This document shows, in pieces, positions 13,680-43,257 of a stretch of DNA of 64,000 bases. Within the stretch, counting starts at the first letter, position 1. Every line of letters begins with the position of its first letter. A program made the translations under genes and the position numbers. The notes under the pieces were generated by a model that saw only the letters and a list, made by a program, of their open reading frames with translations, had not been told where the DNA came from and did not search any database. The stretch comes from Paralichthys olivaceus (taxonomy: Eukaryota; Chordata; Actinopteri; Pleuronectiformes; Paralichthyidae): positions 14,117,501 through 14,181,500 of the forward strand of contig NC_091099.1 in the NCBI RefSeq assembly GCF_024713975.1. Reading direction: 5' to 3'.

Positions 13680-14300
13680 CACGGTTGTGGGTCAGTCTGG
13701 AGCGAGCAGGGCGCACGAACTTCCGCCTTCAACTCTCTGTGGCGCAGCTAGGGTTCAAAAAAGGAGAAAAGAGCCAGGCTTAATTTCAAAACAAACGCTT
13801 TCCACAGAGGTGCTCTTGCATCACATGGTTGTTTTCACCGCTTCGACCCGAGTGCGCTCTAAAAGTCACCGAGTTCACAAGTGGGCGAGGCTCCACGCAG
13901 ACTGTGGTGCACACGCAGCCTGCTGCTCCGTGCACGAAGCAGGCGAACCGCGTGGATGCGCTCCGGTGCGCGCTGCAGGCAGAGAGATGAAAAGGGGAGC
14001 ATCTACAGCAGCGTCTCGCCTTCATAAAGTTCCCAGCTCCCGCTCCTCGCCGTAACAACACCGTCTACAGGGGACGCACGTTGTTTATCCTCAAATGACC
14101 CCAATGCCGGAGCGAGAACATCCCGTTCCTGCGATATTAATAGCTCTCCTTGCGTCACCAAACTGTGGCGGACCATTTCGCTAGACACGCAACGGAGCCA
14201 CAAACTGTGCCAGCAACACATTCTGCTCCAAAGCAAACATGGTTATAAAACAGGTAGTCATCATTCTCCAGCAGCTGTCTGCGCCCGGCGCGCACAGCCA
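13680..14300. promoter_or_regulatory. CpG-rich patch with no recognised gene
   Basis: This patch is much richer in CG dinucleotides than the surrounding 10 kb (for example gcgcacgaac, accgcgtggatgcgctccgg, gcgcccggcgcgc). It contains a plus-strand open frame (13627-14055) and minus-strand frames (13786-14061, 14003-14236), none of which resembles a known protein. It could be a distal promoter, an undetected first exon, a non-coding RNA start or an enhancer. It lies about 8.5 kb from klf13 and 10 kb from trpm1. Confidence 0.35.
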
Positions 14301-17300
14301 GTGTGATTATACCACTTGTTAAGTGTCACACACACGTTGTTATTAAGGAGGTGAGAGGGGACAATAAGTTTAGCCAGTGCGCATTCAGGGAGTTTTTAGT
14401 GTCACTTTGTGTCCATGTAGAAACACACAATGAGTCACTCTTTCAGAAACACAACTCTGCATAGTGATTTTCCAGCCCAACAGTCCAACACAGTTTTGTG
14501 ACAGGAGGAGGGAGAGCCAGTGTTGTTGATGAGCTGAAAGCCATAGCCCCACAATGCACAATAAGCCATATGTTAACTCAGTCCCTTCCCCCATGTCCAG
14601 GCCAGCATAGCTGCATAGAAGGGGGTGGGTTAGTGGTGTTAGTAGAGGAAGGGGGGGTTGAGGGCTGACATGGCAATGTGTGTATGTAGGTCAGCAACAG
14701 TGAAATAACCCAGGCAGCCCCAAAGCACACAGGGAACGTGCATGTGTGCAGCGCCTCCGTGCAAATCTTTACATAATGCTTGTAAACGGACAGACAGGGC
14801 CTGTGCCTCACCCAGTCATGTCATGAGGGTGGTCCTTGTGTTTAGCCTGATGTCTTCTAATTTCATCTCTTTGATACTGTGACTGCACAGCGGCGCCACA
14901 CCTGCATCAACAAGCACATGAGTTGAGGCATTCACCGCTGGAAAGATGCATGTTTCCAGACGCCAAATGAAACATCCTGTAAAATGATGCAGATGTGTGA
15001 AGTAAGAGTTTTACAGAAGATCCACTTTTGTGGAGCTTTACCTATTAGATGAGCTTCTTCAGCTTCCATAGAAACTTTGCATGAGTTTAAGAAGCCTTAG
15101 TACTTGGATGAACTAGGACTAGAATGAATGATGCCATAGAATGTGAATGTGCAGGTCCTGGAACGAAAGAAATCACAATCTGCTGATGAAAATGAGGTTG
15201 AAATTAAATTACGATTGAGTCATGTTTGTTTTATCATCTGCTGTTGTTTCAATGCAAGGTTGAGAATCCATGTGAGAGTATATATTTAAAGAAGCGATCG
15301 TATCCTGAACCGGCAGCTGCTGGCTTTTATCATAAATAAGTCTCTTTCAAGAAGTTTCATGAAGAACCATGAAAGCACATGTACCTTACATGCTTTGCTG
15401 CAGGGGAGGTTCTGCATCACGTCAGCTGTGCATCAGTCAAACCCCACTTCCTGTGTGGGTGTGTGAAAACAGTTTGACTTTATGAGCAAAGATTTGATTT
15501 ACAAACTTTAAAAGACATGTACCTGCACATGCTGCTCAAGATGAGAGCAGGATGGTGCTCGCATTAAGACCTCAGCATAACGTCAGGACCCCAAAATCCC
15601 TCGAGCTTTGAAGAACATCTGGATTCACAGCAGGTGCATGAATAATGTGTGAGTGTGGCGCAGTTGATAAGGTTAATGAACTTGAGGACATGACTTGGTG
15701 TGATTCAATCGTCAGTGGCAAAGTTTGATTAACTGCATTTCACACCCTTAAGTTTCACTTCAGACACATCATTCACTATTTATTTCTGTCACATGGCTCA
15801 AGAGGTTTTTCATGACAGTAAAGCTGTTTTTAGGTATGCACTGAACTCCAAATTCTGTGGAGTGGCGTAGAAGAACGTAGTCTTAGCCTCAGTCAGAAGA
15901 GGTCTTTAAAGATTTGTCTGCAGCCACAACCGATTACCTTAGTGCTGTTTGCATAGTCTCCCAGCACCATCTGTGTTTCAGATCATCCACAGGCAGTTCT
16001 AATTACAGTCACAGGCAAGAGCCCATAGATAATGACAATGGTGCTATGATCAGCAGGATTAGACACATGCTCGACTTGCTCTGACTTGGGCCTTTATGGT
16101 CACCCTGTAAGACACTGTGCACAATCAATGAGGAGATGAGAACCTCACTGGCTCTTTGTCTACAGCTCAGATACACCAACAATGCTATTTCCTTTAACAA
16201 ATGGGTGTTTCTCTTCTACGTCACAGCTGTAGAGCTGCACTACCGGTCAAAGGTTTGAGAACACCCCCCAGTTTTCTATTTCTCATTTAGATTTAAGCAG
16301 TTAAGTCCAGCGAATCGTATTTACATATATACGTCTGCACTGCCTTGATGTTTGAGTCACTTGAGGCTGGAGCAGTCTGGAGGAGTCCAAGCTCATGGCT
16401 TTCTCATCCCACATAATACTGTGTTCCTCTGTATGACCCATTCATAGAAACATCTCTGTGAATTATACAGAGCCAGTGTGGCATTAACAACAGCCTGTGG
16501 CTCCGATGAAGCTCTAAAAATATTGACTGTTTTTGGCTCGTAATTCCCAGTAATCTGGCTCACAGCAGTACTTGGGCTGTAGAGGTAATCAAACAAGCAC
16601 AGCAATGACTATTGATTTTGCTTCTTTAAATCCCATTCTGACATTCATTTGCATCTATTAAACTGTGTTTTGCGACTGTAGACCTCTGACGCAAGCTGCG
16701 ACTGGGTCGTGTGGCTTCAGTTCCTGGTGCGAAAAGTGCTGATCCGCAGCTTTTGTGTTTTTTGTCAGTCTAGCTGTCTGTTCCCGTCTCGCGTCTCCAG
16801 AGTGTTAATGTAGGGCGGTTTAAATATTTCTTCACTTCAGTCCATCACATGTCAGTCCCTTAAAAGGTCAGGGAAAGAGTAGGGGGGAAAGGCTTCTGAG
16901 TGTGAATCCCACATCTGGTTGTTTGGATGTTGGACTACAAGTTGATTCTGGAAGTTTACGCAGCTGAGCACAAAACTCGACATCCCCCCTCCTCCAGTGA
17001 GAAAGAGCTGCTGGGGAAGGGCTTATGTGCTTTCCCCTTACAGCACAGTCGCTGCAAACACAAACACAGAGGTTTATGAAACTCCTCTCTGATCACAGGA
17101 AGCAGCCACTGTTCTGTTCATTTTGACATATCGTGAAATGGAGTCATGGGTTAAAGAAACTTCCTGAGGGTCAAGAGAGCGGCACTTTTACATCTCCACT
17201 GCAGCATATGGATTCTCTCTTAACCTTTGTGTGGGCCCCAGGTCAATCGTGGAAATGCCTTATGCCAGCTTGCGATCACTGAGCAGGCTGAATAGAGATA

Positions 17301-18590
17301 TATAAACAGGCCAGACGATTAACCGCTCGGAGCAGGAGATTCATGGAATGCATTTCTCCCAGGGGACAGGTTTCCAGGAACAGCTTTGCTCAAGTAGTGA
17401 GCAGTGAGCTAGCCCGTGAGCAGAGGCAGGCAGAGCCGGGTGTGCACAAGCCTGCCGTGCATGCAGACCTACATTCTGCCACGCCTGCTTCCTGTCCACT
17501 TCCCTAAAACCCATTTTGTGCTGACGGTGGAGTACAGAGTGACCACTCCTCTAAACATATGCCTTATCACCAGTGTTATCCTCATAAGCTGCAACCTTCA
17601 GGAAAAACCTTGGGCTTAACACGCCTGCAATTTTACCCTTCACCCAATTCTGCCCCCTCTCCAGCCCCAGACATTGTAAACATCCTTTTTCTGACATGAA
17701 TTGACACACCCCGCAGCTCTGAGACATGACCCATAGGGGGCTTCCTCCTTCACCTTAAAAAAAAAACTCCTTATCATTTACGCACATAATGTAATATTAT
17801 TATTAATGACAGGAAGAACCCGTGACATTTTCACCCTGAGAAGAGCTACACTGTCCAGCTCCTGACAACAATCTGCTATAACTTTCCTGTGCATCTTGAG
17901 ATCAACTGTTAGATTAGCTAGTTTTTCTGCAATCCAGTGAACATGTGTGCACTGTTAACCATAAACTGTCTATTGGATTATATTGTATTGGATGCACACA
18001 GACTGAATCACAAAGCAACAGTGCATCTCGTGTAGATAAATGAAAAGATGAACAAAAGACACGAGAGAACAATGATACCAATGGCGTAGTGATAGTAAAA
18101 ATATATGTACAGGGATGATATATATGAAATGAAATGTAATGTTCACTATGTGGAATGAGTCTAATTTTGTTTTATAAAGGATAAACAGTGTAAAAAGAAT
18201 ACCACATGTAGTAGCAGTTGGATATGATCACAAAATGATAAAACATAATATGAGACACTTAAGAAATATTGGTATTATCTTTGTAAGACTTCGGTATACA
18301 GAAAGAGTCAATCTTTTAAATAAGTTTTCATTTATGTGACCAAACAGTACCATATATTATTTCATTAATCTATAGACAAGAATTATCTGCAGTTCCTTGT
18401 AAATTTTAAGTGGCATTTTGTGCTGTGCTTTTTGAATTTGTAGGAAATGTAAGCAACAATTATGGGAAATCAATTCTAAAAGTTAAAATTTTAAAAGTTA
18501 AAATTAAGAGTCAGCAAAACTGACAAATAACAATATCAGTTACACAACAATACCTATCTGTAGTTTGCTATCATTAGACACAATCAGCCA
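14301..18590. other. Intergenic, no gene recognised
   Basis: Short open frames only, none with a recognisable domain. One probable transposon end lies at 16240-16280. Nothing else stood out. Confidence 0.5.
16240..16400. repeat. Probable DNA-transposon terminus
   Basis: The sequence ctaccggtcaaaggtttgag followed by aacacccc, a pyrimidine stretch and aagcagttaagtccagcgaat resembles the terminal region of a repeat common in fish genomes whose ends begin ctaccggtcaaa. No matching inverted end or transposase was found nearby, so this is a remnant if the identification is right. Confidence 0.35.
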
Positions 18591-19095
18591 CTGGACGTAA
18601 CATTACATTTTACATTTACTCCTTTGGGAACTTAGAACCAAGGGGCAATGAGGGACGACACCAAAGCTCAGCGCAGGAGGAAACATGGAAGAACTAACTG
18701 CTAAGTCTGTTGAAAAGTACAAAGTGCATGAGTTCAGGTAAAGACGTGAAGGGAAAGTGCACAGTAAGTGCTAGTTGGGCATGTTTGCAGAGGTTTTCTC
18801 AGAAGACACAAGTCTTTAGAGGTTCATGAGGACAGAGAGTGACGCCCCTGCACTGATCACATTTGGCAGCTCATTCCACCAGCAGGGAACCACAAACGAG
18901 AACAGTCTGGACTGATTGCCTGGTGTGCAGAGATGGCAATGCCAGACGACGTTCCTGTAAGAAACACAGTGGCCAAGACGGAACGTTGAAATAGATGGGT
19001 GCAAAACCAGAAGATGCTTTGTAGGCAAACATTAGTGACTTGAACTGTAGTCAGGCGGCCAAGTACCAGAAGTAAAGCTGCAGCAGGCTAATCCC
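18590..19095 (-). mobile_element. Degraded non-LTR retrotransposon-like fragment
   Basis: On the minus strand around 19030-18800 the translation includes SRLFSFVVPCWWNELPN, which matches the conserved tail of many fish LINE ORF2 proteins (F-S-x-x-x-P-x-x-W-N-x-L-P). The LKTCVF-like continuation is in another frame, so it is broken. The flanking acattacattttacatttac (18600-18620) and the gatgctttgtaggcaaacat segment are also typical of repeats of this kind. It is non-functional. Confidence 0.4.
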
Positions 19096-19099
19096 TGAG

Positions 19100-19570
19100 T
19101 TTTTATTACCTCTGCCCAGGGGGTTATGTTTCCGTCTTGTTTGTTTGTTTGTTAGCAGGATTACACAAAAACTACAAAACCGATTTCCATAAATGTTTGT
19201 GGAGGGGTGGGGCGTGACATAAGGAAGAAGCTATTACATTTCAGTGTGGATGCAGGATTATTTTCAATGTTTCTTTAACGTGCTTTGGGCGTTCTTCTTA
19301 GAACTAACATCCACTAACATCAACTTCTGGCATCGTAACTAGTGCGGAAGAGCTTCAAATTTACAAGGGATATTCTCCATCTTGTCCTATGTTCTAAAAT
19401 ACCGTTGAAAGGTTGGGCTTTTTGCAATCATTTTGGTTTAGAAAATCCAGGCATGTGTAGGCTACTGATATTTCTGAAAGTGTGCAATTTGGTGCAGATT
19501 CAAATAAAGATCAGGACCTATAGTGAATTTTAATGTGGATTCATAAGGGGACTGTTGGGCCTCGGTGGGG
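19100..19570 (+). repeat. Interspersed repeat, family A
   Basis: It opens with acctctgcccagggggttatg, then gtttgtttgtttgttagc, aggattacacaaaaactac and ggtggggcgtgac. It ends with the aaagtgtgcaatttggtgca and gttgggcctcggtggggatta blocks. The same order of blocks is seen at 58105-58390. Confidence 0.5.
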
Positions 19571-21349
19571 ATTAACTCTACTGTGCCATTTGAGTTGCTT
19601 TTAAATTCAGCTTTCAAAAGGACAATTCTGACATTTCTTTGAAAATAATAAAAGTGAAATAGTCTGGCTTGAAAATGATAATTTAACAATATTCAGGACT
19701 GTGTTGCACACTTCTTAAATGCACCTTCCGTGGGGTTTCAGACAAATCAAGCTTTTACTCGTTTCGTGTCAAATAAGTGGTTATTATGTGGGGAACTCAG
19801 GATGCTAGACATGGACATGAAGAGTGCAGAGAGAACATGTCCTGACACGACCCACTCATAACAAACCACTGAAGAACGTTTCCTGCCCTTCAGTTCAGGT
19901 TCAGTGTTTGGTCTGTAAAGAGAGATGAAATGTAAACACTCACACATTTACACATCCTTGTGGTGTGTAATCTCCCTCGACACATGTAAAGCAGTGTTTT
20001 TGTAATCTATCCGTCCAACTGTGTGTTATTATCAGCTGAGTGTGTTTGTCCTCCCCCGCAGTACTGAGGGACTGAACACACCTGAAGCACCGAGGTCTCA
20101 GGTGAGGGTGTAGTCCGTCCCCTTAGCAACCAGCAGAAACACTGGCTGTTCACCAAGTCAAAAAAAACAAAACGTACTTTTTATTGTTTTGTTACCTCAG
20201 GTCACTGAAGATCACCTTGATAAAAAAAAAAAAAAAGCATGTGCAAGAACAAGCTGATGCATTTTCCTTAGTTTGGTGTTTTTCTCAGTCAGGTTTCTGC
20301 AGTGCTCTGGTTCTGTACATTTAAATATAATTGAAATGCCTGTCAGCCTCTCACAGGAACAAAGACACTCTTCCACAGCTTCACCGAGCTGCACCGAGCT
20401 GCACAAAGTGAGACGTCCTCTTTTTTTTTACTCTGTCTCCTTCCAGAGAATCACATGTGGAAGTCGTCTCGGCCTAAACCTGCCGTCCAGTTGTTGGCTT
20501 CATCCCATCTGACCTAATAGAAGAAAGTAGTCACACCAGATATTTACAAATTATCAAGTGAAGCAACTCAAAGGTAGAATGAGCTTGATGCTAAGTAGGA
20601 GCGCCAAATGAAATATTGAATACAGGGAAGCACCTGCTCTGTTTGCACATCTCTGCTTGTGGCTCGTGGATCTCATATAGATACAACCTGATAGATTTAA
20701 AACCACAGTGACTGTCATGATGTCAGGTCAATCACTCTGTGTGACCCCCACACTCACAGAGGTGCACAAATTCCTTGGCCATGTAATAGTTCAGAGCGCT
20801 ATCTTGTGGCTGAAGTTGGGAATTACATGGTCTGTGTCGTCCACATTGTAGTCTGTACATTGTGTACTGCATGGAGATACAGTCATATTAATACCTGATG
20901 AGTTTACACCTACATTTCATAAAGCTGTCACCTCGTTATTGTTTTTGACAAATGAATTTACTGATTATCTACATAATCTTAATTAAAATTTAGTTTAAAA
21001 GGTGTTATTTATTCTCTTACATGAATTTGGGCAAAGGGGGCATATATTTTCTAATGATAGGAAATCATTTAACCTCCTCTGCCAACAACAACCTCTTCAG
21101 TGATGCGTTCATGTCAGGTTGGATTTACTATCACCTGCCACCAGTGAAGAGATTATAGTATATCAACATCCTGTAGGATTTTTGTGGGCTCCTATATCTT
21201 CTGTAACATTTACTGCAGTTTGTTGAAAATCCATCGGTTGTTGATGAATGCCCACTTCATTTCAAATGTTCAGTTTTACTCAGTCTTCACTGTCATGTAT
21301 ACCTGTAGATTCATCCACCTGTTTCTGTTTTAAGGGGAGAGCAGTGCCT

Positions 21350-22040
21350 ACCAGTGGTCGAGACAGTACTCAAACATTGTACTTAAGTAAAAGTACAAAT
21401 AAATAGCCAAAATATACTCAAGAACATGTAAAAGTACAACATTGACTTTTCTACCTAAGTAATTTCCCTTTAAATATACTTTAAAAGTTCAGAGTGTAGA
21501 ATTTAGAGATGTCTAGTTTGGTCTATTGGTCTACGGTGGCCTCCGTAGAGAGTGATGTAAATATGAGTATTTCAATATAAAAGGCTCAGATATTACACGA
21601 GTGAAATAATCACTTGGATTGTTTTATATTTGATTTCTGCCAATAGATCCCTTTCACCTTAATCTTACACACTGTACCTTTAAGTATCAAAAGTAAAAGT
21701 ACTTACTGAGTGTATCCTCTTCCATAATGTAACGTTCTACTACATCACTATGGCTGAGTCTCGGCCTCTTCTGAATCCATTCCAGTTGTTTCTTCCATAC
21801 GAGTGATGCTGCTGCTACAGGAGGCGGAGTCATGTGTGACCTGTCCACTCTGATCAGTGAACGAGTTCCCCTCCTGTTATTGAATACTCTACAACAATAT
21901 TTAAACAACATGTAATGCAATGCTTTGTGAAAATGTAATGGAGTAGAAAGTACAGATGATTGCTAATAAATACAGTGAACTACAGATACATGAAAAATGT
22001 ACTACAGTACAGAAATGGAGTAAATGTACTTTGTTGCACT
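21350..22040. repeat. Interspersed repeat (acttaagtaaaagtac type), interrupted
   Basis: The left part (actcaaacattgtacttaag, aaaagtac repeats) and the right part (agtaaaagtacttactgag, ctactacatcac, tggagtagaaagtac) belong to a common fish repeat built around acttaagtaaaagtact. The copy is split by a family B insertion at 21483-21684. Confidence 0.5.
21483..21684. mobile_element. MITE-like element, family B
   Basis: The ends are inverted repeats: left ttaaaagttcagagtgtaga, right (reverse complement) ttaaaggtacagtgtgtaag. Inside are ctacggtggcctccgtagag and ttctgccaatagatcccttt, both also present in the 59193-59493 copy. It has no coding capacity. Confidence 0.6.
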
Positions 22041-22158
22041 TTGTTTGGTGCTGACTTCCCCTGTGTTTTCTTTGGCCAACACCACACTTCAAAGTCCTCG
22101 TTGCTTCTGCTCAGCTCAGTGCTGCAGCTTCTCCTGCAGATAAATAATCTCCTGCAGT

Positions 22159-22160
<2 letters not shown>

Positions 22161-22198
<38 letters not shown>

Positions 22199-22231
22199 CA
22201 CACACTCACACACACACACACACACACACAA
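22161..22231. repeat. CA/GT microsatellite
   Basis: A long (CA)n run with single cg and ct interruptions in intergenic DNA. Confidence 0.95.
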
Positions 22232-23988
22232 AGCCACCAGCAGATGATAAAGCTCATTTGTGTTTGCTTACGAGGAGAAATTACGCATTATCCATCCTTC
22301 ATCCAGTCAGACAACACTGAGACACATGGCTGCAATAGACAAGAGAAGAAATAGAGAAATCATCCATGCATGGTGGTTGTTGTTGATCGTTTGTGATTTG
22401 GACCTCAAGGAAAAATCCTCTGACTTTCTTCACAACAGGTACAGTTGCTTCCTGAGGCTTATGTGAGCTTCATTACAGTTCAGGATTATTATCTGATCTG
22501 AGGGGCTGACACAGACATAGACCGCCCGCTTCAAGCAGAAGGGTTTTTTTCTCTAAATGTTTTCTAGACAGTTTTGACTGTTGCCATGGAAATGTATTAT
22601 TTGCCTCCTGCAACAGCTCAATTTAGTAACCAGCAGAGGGAGTCACTGGATATCTAATTTATCTGATCTGACTCTTTTTCCATCTGTGGCTCAGAAGGTC
22701 GGAGGTATCAGAAGAAGTTTCAGATCATCTATAAAAAATATATAAACAATTAAACATTACACTATATATATATTACAGATCATAGTTTCTTTTTTGATAG
22801 ATAAACATTCATTAGAAGTAAATAATAATAATAATACAGATAATGAAATGTAATTAAATCTGAAGATCACACAGCAACAACCCTAACCTTAACCAATAAA
22901 TACACAAATAGAAAATATGTTACAAACAAGATAAAATCAAACTTTGCAAAATTATTTAAAAATTATATTGCATTGATATAATATCTTACTGCTAATGGTT
23001 TCAGTTTTATTCAATCTTTGTTATAAAAACGCAAAAAAAATGCTCTAATTTGTAAATGTTTGCTAAATGCAATTTCTTATTAGGCTGTATTAGTTTTATT
23101 GTCCATTCATTCCCTTGGTATATTGTAACAGGTTAAACTGTACTTAATAATGTACAATACTTAATATAAAGCTGCTTTAAATCTGTGCTGTGATATGACT
23201 TCATCCAATGCTGCTGTCGCATGGAAGTGAGAGAACTCCACTGTGCATTATATTCTGAGTTTATCACTATAATAATCATACAGGACATTGAGCCCTGATA
23301 TTAAATAAGAGCTGAGTGAAAGAGTCTGACGCTTTTCCTCTAGATTCAAGTGTTGTTCAGCATGTGTGTTTATTCTGGTGTTTTTTGTCTCTGTATTGCA
23401 TTTTGTATGTGTGTGTTTGTGTGTGCACCTTTCTGTTGGGACCCTCCTGTCGCCCTCCTGTCAGACACACTGAGCCTTATCTGGTGGGACAACCTCTGGC
23501 TCTGCGCCGGCTAACTTTAGCCTTGCAGCTCTCATGGTCTATCTCTCTAAGCCTTTTTTGGGGTTGTGGTGTGCCAAAGTAGATTTACCTTCAATAACCA
23601 TTTATTAAATCTCTATCCATTAGACTCTGAGGCTTCGTAAGAGCTGGCTGCATTAAGCCTGATTATGGGATGCCCGGCAGAGGAAAAGGGTCTATGTGTC
23701 AAGTGTGTCATCGAGTGATTTATATCCCTGGCTGGGATCTCTGTCTTGTCAGTCGGGCGTAAGCTGCAGAGAGGAGAGAGAAGCACTGAAACCTTCAATG
23801 ATGCTGATGAAACTTTGATTCTTTATCTTGTGTGAGCACAGAAGTGGTTGCCATGCCTTGGTTCTGTAGTGGACTTCCAGCGGTTTCTGTCTGATTCTCA
23901 TGCTGACACTGCTGCCGAACCTTGACCTGTTGCCGCTCTCCAAGGATCCCAGTCGAAGTCAGTTTAACTCAAACTGTCAGCCGTCAAC

Positions 23989-42104
<18,116 letters not shown>

Positions 42105-42640
42105 TGCTTAACTCTCCAATCTTGTAGTAAATGTTAACTGGGAAAACCAACATTATATTCTCTTTTGAAGATCCACTTTCTTTACTTTCTTTACTTTTCA
42201 CTGGTGTAACATACAGTAGCTTACGAACACAATCATTTACATTACAGCTTTCCCATGTCATTGTGTTTTCACTGTAGAGACGAAAAGGGCAACGTGATTA
42301 ATGTCTATAGTTTAAGGTGAAACTGAGGGATATATACAACTCTTAATAATCACATGTACACTATGTGAACAGCAAAAACATGAATGTCCTATATATGGTT
42401 GACACTTTGAAATACAGTCTGTAAACATTTTTGAGATCAAATGTAAAATGTGCTCAATAATGTCCCACTCAGAGGTGTCCCTACAGCTTCCATGCAAATA
42501 CTGACAACTGCATAACAATATGTAACAGCTTCCAAGAAACAAAGAACCTTTTCCATTTCATTTTGTCACACAAACCTGTATAAATAAAGGCTCTGTTTGA
42601 AAAGAATAAATACAAATTGAGAGAATACAGTAGGTTGTAT
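42105..42640 (+). other. trpm1: trpm1 3' UTR with candidate poly(A) signals
   Basis: Follows the trpm1 stop codon (42102-42104). AATAAA hexamers lie at 42583-42588 and 42606-42611, and either would end the message here. No conserved coding frame is present. Confidence 0.55.
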
Positions 42641-43257
42641 TTATACATACATTTGTCTTTTTTAAAACAATACTGTAAGTCCTTCTATAGGCACACATGA
42701 ACAAGCAGAAATGTTGCCAGTGCAACAGGAGACCATAAGATTATTAATACACAGAAATTCACACAGACAAATACAATCAGTGCTGAGACTCACAGAATCA
42801 TCATATTAAATAAGACAGTAGGTAGTTTGGATAAAATAATGCTACAGTATATGAAAAAAACAATTTTTTTCACATTGTTTTCCTTTTTTTTACGACAACT
42901 ATGCATAACTGGGATGTTTTCATGAGATCCACCAGAGGTATCATTAATGCCAACAGCATCACTGCCTCCTGCGAGACAGGTACTGATGGCCAGCTACAAA
43001 CCACTGCTGATGATCACGCACAAGTCTTCGCACGAGGCCATATACAGTATCAAGCCTCATTCCTCTGTGATGCTCCTCCGCTCATCAGATCACGATAGCG
43101 TCTCAACCACTCATTACACTGGGAGCTTCATGACGGCAGTAAGGCTCTCTGATTATGACCAGTGCTGCCGCTGCTACGAGGACATTCAGGGGGCAGTAAC
43201 GCTCCAAAATAGCAAAGTCACACAGGCTGTGAGCTGCGAGCGCTAAAAATGAGCAGC
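42641..43257 (-). other. rab8b: Gap between convergent trpm1 and rab8b, mostly rab8b 3' UTR
   Basis: The rab8b stop codon is at 43258-43260 and the gene reads leftward, so this stretch should hold its 3' UTR. A plus-strand open frame (42947-43246) crosses it but has no recognisable domain. I could not place a minus-strand poly(A) signal with confidence. Confidence 0.5.

Larger units (their letters stand above)
5761..13680. other. Intergenic, no gene recognised
   Basis: Part of the gap between klf13 and trpm1. All open frames here are short (mostly under 115 codons), have no recognisable domains and are not flanked by convincing splice sites. The interval contains interspersed repeats (listed separately near 6700-7165, 9298-9760 and 13240-13450), copies of a gctaacatgctgatg-like unit near 9240-9290 (with similar sequence near 320-395) and AT-rich stretches (for example 10980-11060). 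Distal regulatory elements may be present but cannot be read from one sequence. Confidence 0.5.
19571..23988. other. Intergenic and putative trpm1 upstream region
   Basis: No coding exon recognised. Contains nested repeats at 21350-22040 and a CA microsatellite at 22161-22231. The stretch just upstream of 23989 is the presumed 5' UTR and promoter of the long trpm1 transcript. I could not place its cap site. Confidence 0.45.

Noticed and set aside
42947..43246. Plus-strand 99-codon open frame after trpm1
   Set aside because: It lies over the rab8b 3' UTR, has no recognisable domain and no splice link to trpm1, whose stop codon and poly(A) signals come earlier.
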